DNA of 64,000 nt from Pseudaquabacterium inlustre (lineage in GTDB: Bacteria > Pseudomonadota > Gammaproteobacteria > Burkholderiales > Burkholderiaceae_C). The notes under the pieces are model-generated. The model was not told the DNA's origin. It did not search any database and saw only the letters and a list, made by a program, of their open reading frames with translations. The position numbers and the translations under genes were made by a program. Each line of letters starts with the position of its first letter. Position 1 is the first letter of the stretch. Of this stretch, positions 62,601-64,000 are shown piece after piece. Location of the stretch: positions 1,022,127-1,086,126 of the forward strand of contig NZ_JBBUTH010000001.1 of assembly GCF_038066595.1 (NCBI RefSeq), in the 5' to 3' direction.

Positions 62601-64000
62601 GCCGCGTTCAGCAGCGTCACCGTCGCAGTCGCGATCCCGCTCTCGCCCGCAGCGCTGCCGTCGTTGTTCGCGTCGTAGTAAACCTTGCCGCTGATCGAGG
62701 CCGGCAGCAGTTCACCGAAGTTGTTGTTCACGCTGCTCTGGCCTGCCGCCAGCGTCACCGCGATGGCGTCGTTGCCCGTCACGGCCTGCGCCGTGCCGCC
62801 CGTGCCGGCCGTGTCGATGCCGTCCAGGTATCCACCCGGCTGGCCTTCCACCACCTTGTAGCTGCCCGGTGCCAAGTTCGTGAAGCTGTAGCTGCCGTCC
62901 GTGCCCGTGGTCGTCGTTGCGACCACCGCACCCGCCGCGTTCAGCAGCGTCACCGTCACGGTCGCGATTCCGCTCTCGCCCGCAGCGCTGCCGTCGTTGT
63001 TCGCGTCGTAGTAAACCTTGCCGCTGATCGAGGCCGGCAGCAGTTCACCGAAGTTGTTGTTCACGCTGCTCTGGCCCGCCGCCAGCGTCACCGCGATGGC
63101 GTCGTTGCCCGTCACGGCCTGCGCCGTGCCGCCCGTGCCGGCCGTGTCGATGCCGTCCAGGTAGCCACCCGGCTGGCCTTCCACCACCTTGTAGCTGCCC
63201 GGTGCCAGGTTCGTGAAGCTGTAGCTGCCGTCCGTGCCCGTGGTCGTCGTTGCGACCACCGCACCCGCCGCGTTCAGCAGCGTCACCGTCGCAGTCGCGA
63301 TCCCGCTCTCGCCCGCAGCGCTGCCGTCGTTGTTCGCGTCGTAGTAAACCTTGCCGCTGATCGAGGCCGGCAGCAGTTCACCGAAGTTGTTGTTCACGCT
63401 GCTCTGGCCTGCCGCCAGCGTCACCGCGATGGCGTCGTTGCCCGTCACGGCCTGCGCCGTGCCGCCCGTGCCGGCCGTGTCGATGCCGTCCAGGTAGCCA
63501 CCCGGCTGGCCTTCCACCACCTTGTAGCTGCCCGGTGCCAGGTTCGTGAAGCTGTAGCTGCCGTCCGTGCCCGTGGTCGTCGTTCCAACCACCGCACCCG
63601 CCGCGTTCAGCAGCGTCACCGTCACGGTCGCGATTCCGCTCTCGCCCGCAGCACTGCCGTCGTTGTTCGCGTCGTAGTAAACCTTGCCGCTGATCGAGGC
63701 CGGCGCAATCTCGCCAAAGTTGTTCTCGACGCTCGCGTCACCCGACTTCAGCGTGATCGCGCTGATCTGGTCGTTGCTCACCGCGCCGACGCTCACGCCA
63801 CCGATCGTGCCGGCCGTGTCCTTGCCATCCAGGTACGCCGCCGGCACCGTGCCCTCGTTCACCGTGTAAGTGCCCGGGCGCAGGTTGTCGAACTTGTAGC
63901 TGCCGTCGGCCAGCGTCGTGGTCGTCAGCGTCACGCTGGCGCCCAGGTCGTCCGTGCCCGTCAGCGTGATCGTCACGCCCGCGATGCCCGTGTCGCCGCT
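56627..64000 (-). CDS. Giant SdrD_B-repeat surface protein, type I secretion substrate (5' end missing)
   Basis: At least 2457 residues; the frame is open to the window edge, so the start is missing. From the visible N-terminal side: part of an SdrD_B-like domain; six near-identical 111-residue repeats (ASISGKVYYDANNDGSAAGE...NNFGELLP); three more SdrD_B domains (LGDKVWLDADKDGLQDNGE type); a jelly-roll-like NGSFE...IDNVRL domain (60245-60690); a Cys-rich module; a DUF11-like domain (VTGSTVTFTYIVKNTGD); SdrD_B; a second Cys-rich module; DUF11-like; two SdrD_B; and a C-terminal calcium-type domain with DLDGNGIQT, DKNGNGQIDD, DSNGDGQVN and DANGNHQTD loops. No RTX nonapeptides are visible. The protein ends HQSHSA. 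The exporter, adaptor and channel genes follow on the same strand, so it is probably a secreted adhesin or cell-surface filament. Confidence 0.9.
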   Translation of the reverse strand, partial: SGDTGIAGVTITLTGTDDLGASVTLTTTTLADGSYKFDNLRPGTYTVNEGTVPAAYLDGKDTAGTIGGVSVGAVSNDQISAITLKSGDASVENNFGEIAPASISGKVYYDANNDGSAAGESGIATVTVTLLNAAGAVVGTTTTGTDGSYSFTNLAPGSYKVVEGQPGGYLDGIDTAGTGGTAQAVTGNDAIAVTLAAGQSSVNNNFGELLPASISGKVYYDANNDGSAAGESGIATATVTLLNAAGAVVATTTTGTDGSYSFTNLAPGSYKVVEGQPGGYLDGIDTAGTGGTAQAVTGNDAIAVTLAAGQSSVNNNFGELLPASISGKVYYDANNDGSAAGESGIATVTVTLLNAAGAVVATTTTGTDGSYSFTNLAPGSYKVVEGQPGGYLDGIDTAGTGGTAQAVTGNDAIAVTLAAGQSSVNNNFGELLPASISGKVYYDANNDGSAAGESGIATATVTLLNAAGAVVATTTTGTDGSYSFANLAPGSYKVVEGQPGGYLDGIDTAGTGGTAQAVTGNDAIAVTLAAGQSSVNNNFGELLPASISGKVYYDANNDGSAAGESGIATVTVTLLNAAGAVVGTTTTGTDGSYSFTNLAPGSYKVVEGQPGGYLDGIDTAGTGGTAQAVTGNDAIAVTLAAGQSSVNNNFGELLPASISGKVYYDANNDGSAAGESGIATATVTLLNAAGAVVATTTTGTDGSYSFANLAPGSYKVVEGQPGGYLDGIDTAGTGGTAQAVTGNDAIAVTLAAGQSSVNNNFGEVRSASLSGYVFHDAANDGARTGDTGIAGVSVKLTGTDDLGNAVSTTVTTDANGFYSFANLRPGTYAVAETQPSTFLDGKDTAGSTGGTAGNDVISAITLKSGDASVENNFGEIKPASVSGFVYEDGNDDGTKATGENGIAGVTVTLTGTNDLGQAVNLSVTTDANGAYSFNGLRPGTYQVNETQPGTYVDGKDTAGTIGGVTTGTAGNDVISAIVLKSGEASVSNNFGEKKICLVDLGDKVWLDADKDGLQDNGEVGVAGVTVKLIGVGADGVIGTADDTVLRTTTTNANGNYLFADVEHGTYKVRFEANSTMYGYTTANVGSNDEIDSDVVATVVKGSTNLIVNGSFESQTAAWGQYASITGWTGSGDKIEVARGADFGVTNVSGTQIVELDANNCATGGLYQDVNTVAGQTYQLSVDLAARANTSLATNTVEVYWAGTKIATIDPTSTALTTYNFTVKGTGGADRLEFREQAGDDDSVGGIIDNVRLVTTTTVYETAPVTVSTCDDNLTIDAGLTANYKLGVDIEKYVSGVKCTYTNSNGGEGAGCDYWKSACTTSTSGAWQWNGWSWNWVTTTTPTGWGGISGCTGKESFNSIFGCNISAGSKSIYDVLCGTGTTSLEKLMRECVSAYLNACHNGVNYAYTKDQVCAEVRNALSCGRYDDTCNAFKYENDKGCDWATTKTCYTSTVDTQLYDADTPPGLEVVTGSTVTFTYIVKNTGDVALKNVQVTDDRIATVTYLSGDTDNDGLLDVGESWVYKATEVAQTGTIKNIGTVTAVDAIGSAQVTDNDAAYYTGINSTVNKASLGDKVWYDCNANGVQDTGEVGLAGVKVTLKGAGVDGQFNTADDITATTTTAADGSYLFKDLNAGKYTVTFDEPAGYAITKQDAAGTTDAKDSDANVTTGTTAEITLTAGQQNLTVDAGLYKVAVDVEKYVSGNKVTTTNNCGGEGASVTWWKNCRVWDSSLNDYSWSGTGCKSSTTFNQLFGVNCTGGTQTIWQVLCGTGTTALEKLMRECVSAYLNSCHGKVDYAYTTEQVCAQTKYALSSTKYDETCNAFSSENERGCDWNTTKTSYSCTVDRQLYDADAPPGLEVNTGSTVTFTYIVRNTGDNALKNVVLTDDRIASVTYVSGDTDNDGLLDTNEAWTYTATEVASAGTIKNIGTVTAVDALGGVTKVTDNDAAYYTGVGSTVAKGAIGDRVWEDCNYNGIQDAGEGGLSGVKVTLKGAGTDGTFGTQDDITSVTYTGTNGFYEFKDLDAGKYQLYFGDSTNTGWYVTKKDQGTNDGKDSDVNADGSTDVITLAAGEQKMTVDAGAYRKVSVGDKVWEDWNHNNVQDVGEGGIGGIKVQLLDATGTTVLATTTTNSSGNYLFANLNPGTYMLQFDKTNVVFMNSYWGNNGGAGYNMSAWKWAVKDYGTNDGIDSDVAGDGVATTNVTRTSAFTLVSGQADMTKDAGITPIVIDLDGNGIQTVARSASDATFDLFGNGTAVKSGWISGGDGFLAVDKNGNGQIDDISELFGGTAKGAGFAQLASYDSNGDGQVNASDAGFADLRVWQDANGNHQTDAGELLTLAQAGVAALTVGYTELPFLDAQGNLHLERSSATMADGRSADMTDVYFNVSAEDAQAAGVDLPTIAQLLGDDTSLDAVLGTSTVAPAAASTLAATADTGSCAGDAAETLRKLASLAQEQCHQSHSA
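58463..58900 (-). other. Cys-rich module 2 of the surface protein
   Basis: About 146 residues between KYVSG and DADAPPG with 11 cysteines. Shares with module 1: GGEG, a WWK/YWK, FNxxFG, LCGTGTTxLEKLMRECVSAYLN, YAYTxxQVCA, TCNAF and GCDWxTTK. It replaces the usual short linker between a VDVEKYV strand and a DUF11-like domain. Confidence 0.7.
59630..60115 (-). other. Cys-rich module 1 of the surface protein
   Basis: About 162 residues with 13 cysteines and a tryptophan-rich insert (WQWNGWSWNW). The order YWK, FNSIFG, DVLCGTGTT, LEKLMRECVSAYLNAC, YAYTKDQVCA recalls modules beginning G-[YF]-W-K-N-H that occur in SdrD_B/DUF11-type surface proteins, but here with many cysteines, implying disulfides outside the cell. 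Confidence 0.7.
61703..63700 (-). repeat. Six tandem 333-bp repeats in the surface-protein gene
   Basis: Six copies at exactly 333-bp spacing (the string AGTAAACCTT occurs at 62011, 62344, 62677, 63010, 63343 and 63676). Each encodes a 111-residue SdrD_B-like domain. Copies differ at only a few codons; from the N-terminal side the first variable site (Val/Ala in TxTVTLL) alternates V, A, V, A, V, A, so the array probably grew by duplication of a two-domain unit. The true copy number could differ if the sequence was assembled from short reads. Confidence 0.95.

Noticed and set aside
61703..63700. Regular direct repeats as a CRISPR-like array
   Set aside because: The unit is 333 bp with no spacers, lies in frame within a large gene and encodes a protein domain.

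Overview
The window is GC-rich (by eye near 70%) and looks like the chromosome of a betaproteobacterium of the order Burkholderiales, probably of the Rubrivivax/Leptothrix/Ideonella type. Pointers are a Bug-family solute receptor, a PEP-CTERM protein, a double-length UvrA, system II cytochrome c maturation (ResB/CcsA) and GroESL under a CIRCE element. No tRNA, rRNA, CRISPR array, transposase or phage gene was seen.

Layout. 1-20243 is mostly housekeeping: the end of yacG, a giant DUF748 protein, groESL with promoter, CIRCE and terminator, a DUF1631 protein, a patatin fused to an outer-membrane barrel, an alpha/beta hydrolase, engB, cytochrome c4, resB-ccsA, msrPQ and a PlsC-like acyltransferase. 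20469-26174 is one 1901-residue tandem UvrA. 26377-34249 holds an amino-acid-type binding protein, a hybrid histidine kinase, a winged-helix regulator whose receiver domain has lost its phosphorylation site, an EF-hand protein, ppk2, zntB and a thioesterase. 34836-46078 is an acyl-CoA catabolic region: an 8-gene operon (thiolase, two hotdog hydratase subunits, acyl-CoA dehydrogenase, Bug receptor, DUF35 protein, cysteine-less thiolase, acyl-CoA dehydrogenase), a divergent MFS carrier and a PimC/PimD-like dehydrogenase pair. The DUF35 plus cysteine-less thiolase combination resembles the aldolase (Ltp2-type) systems that cut branched or steroid side chains. 46150-51171 has a P1 peptidase, a lipoprotein hydrolase, a PEP-CTERM protein, rsuA and ribF. 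51237-64000 (minus strand) is a type I secretion system lying downstream of its probable substrate, a giant SdrD_B-repeat surface protein cut by the window edge.

The most unusual signal is a dispersed element present three times (20275-20433, 34290-34682, 41895-42318). Each copy has a 138-139 nt module that folds into hairpins; one stem differs in sequence between copies but stays paired around an invariant GGGA loop, as expected of a structured RNA. Two copies also carry a 241-242 bp palindromic element with perfect 27-bp terminal inverted repeats. Those two lie in the same orientation and bracket the 8-gene catabolic operon.

A second genome-scale pattern is a GATAAT hexamer placed only 6-8 nt before five start codons (related placement at a sixth), suggesting leaderless transcripts.
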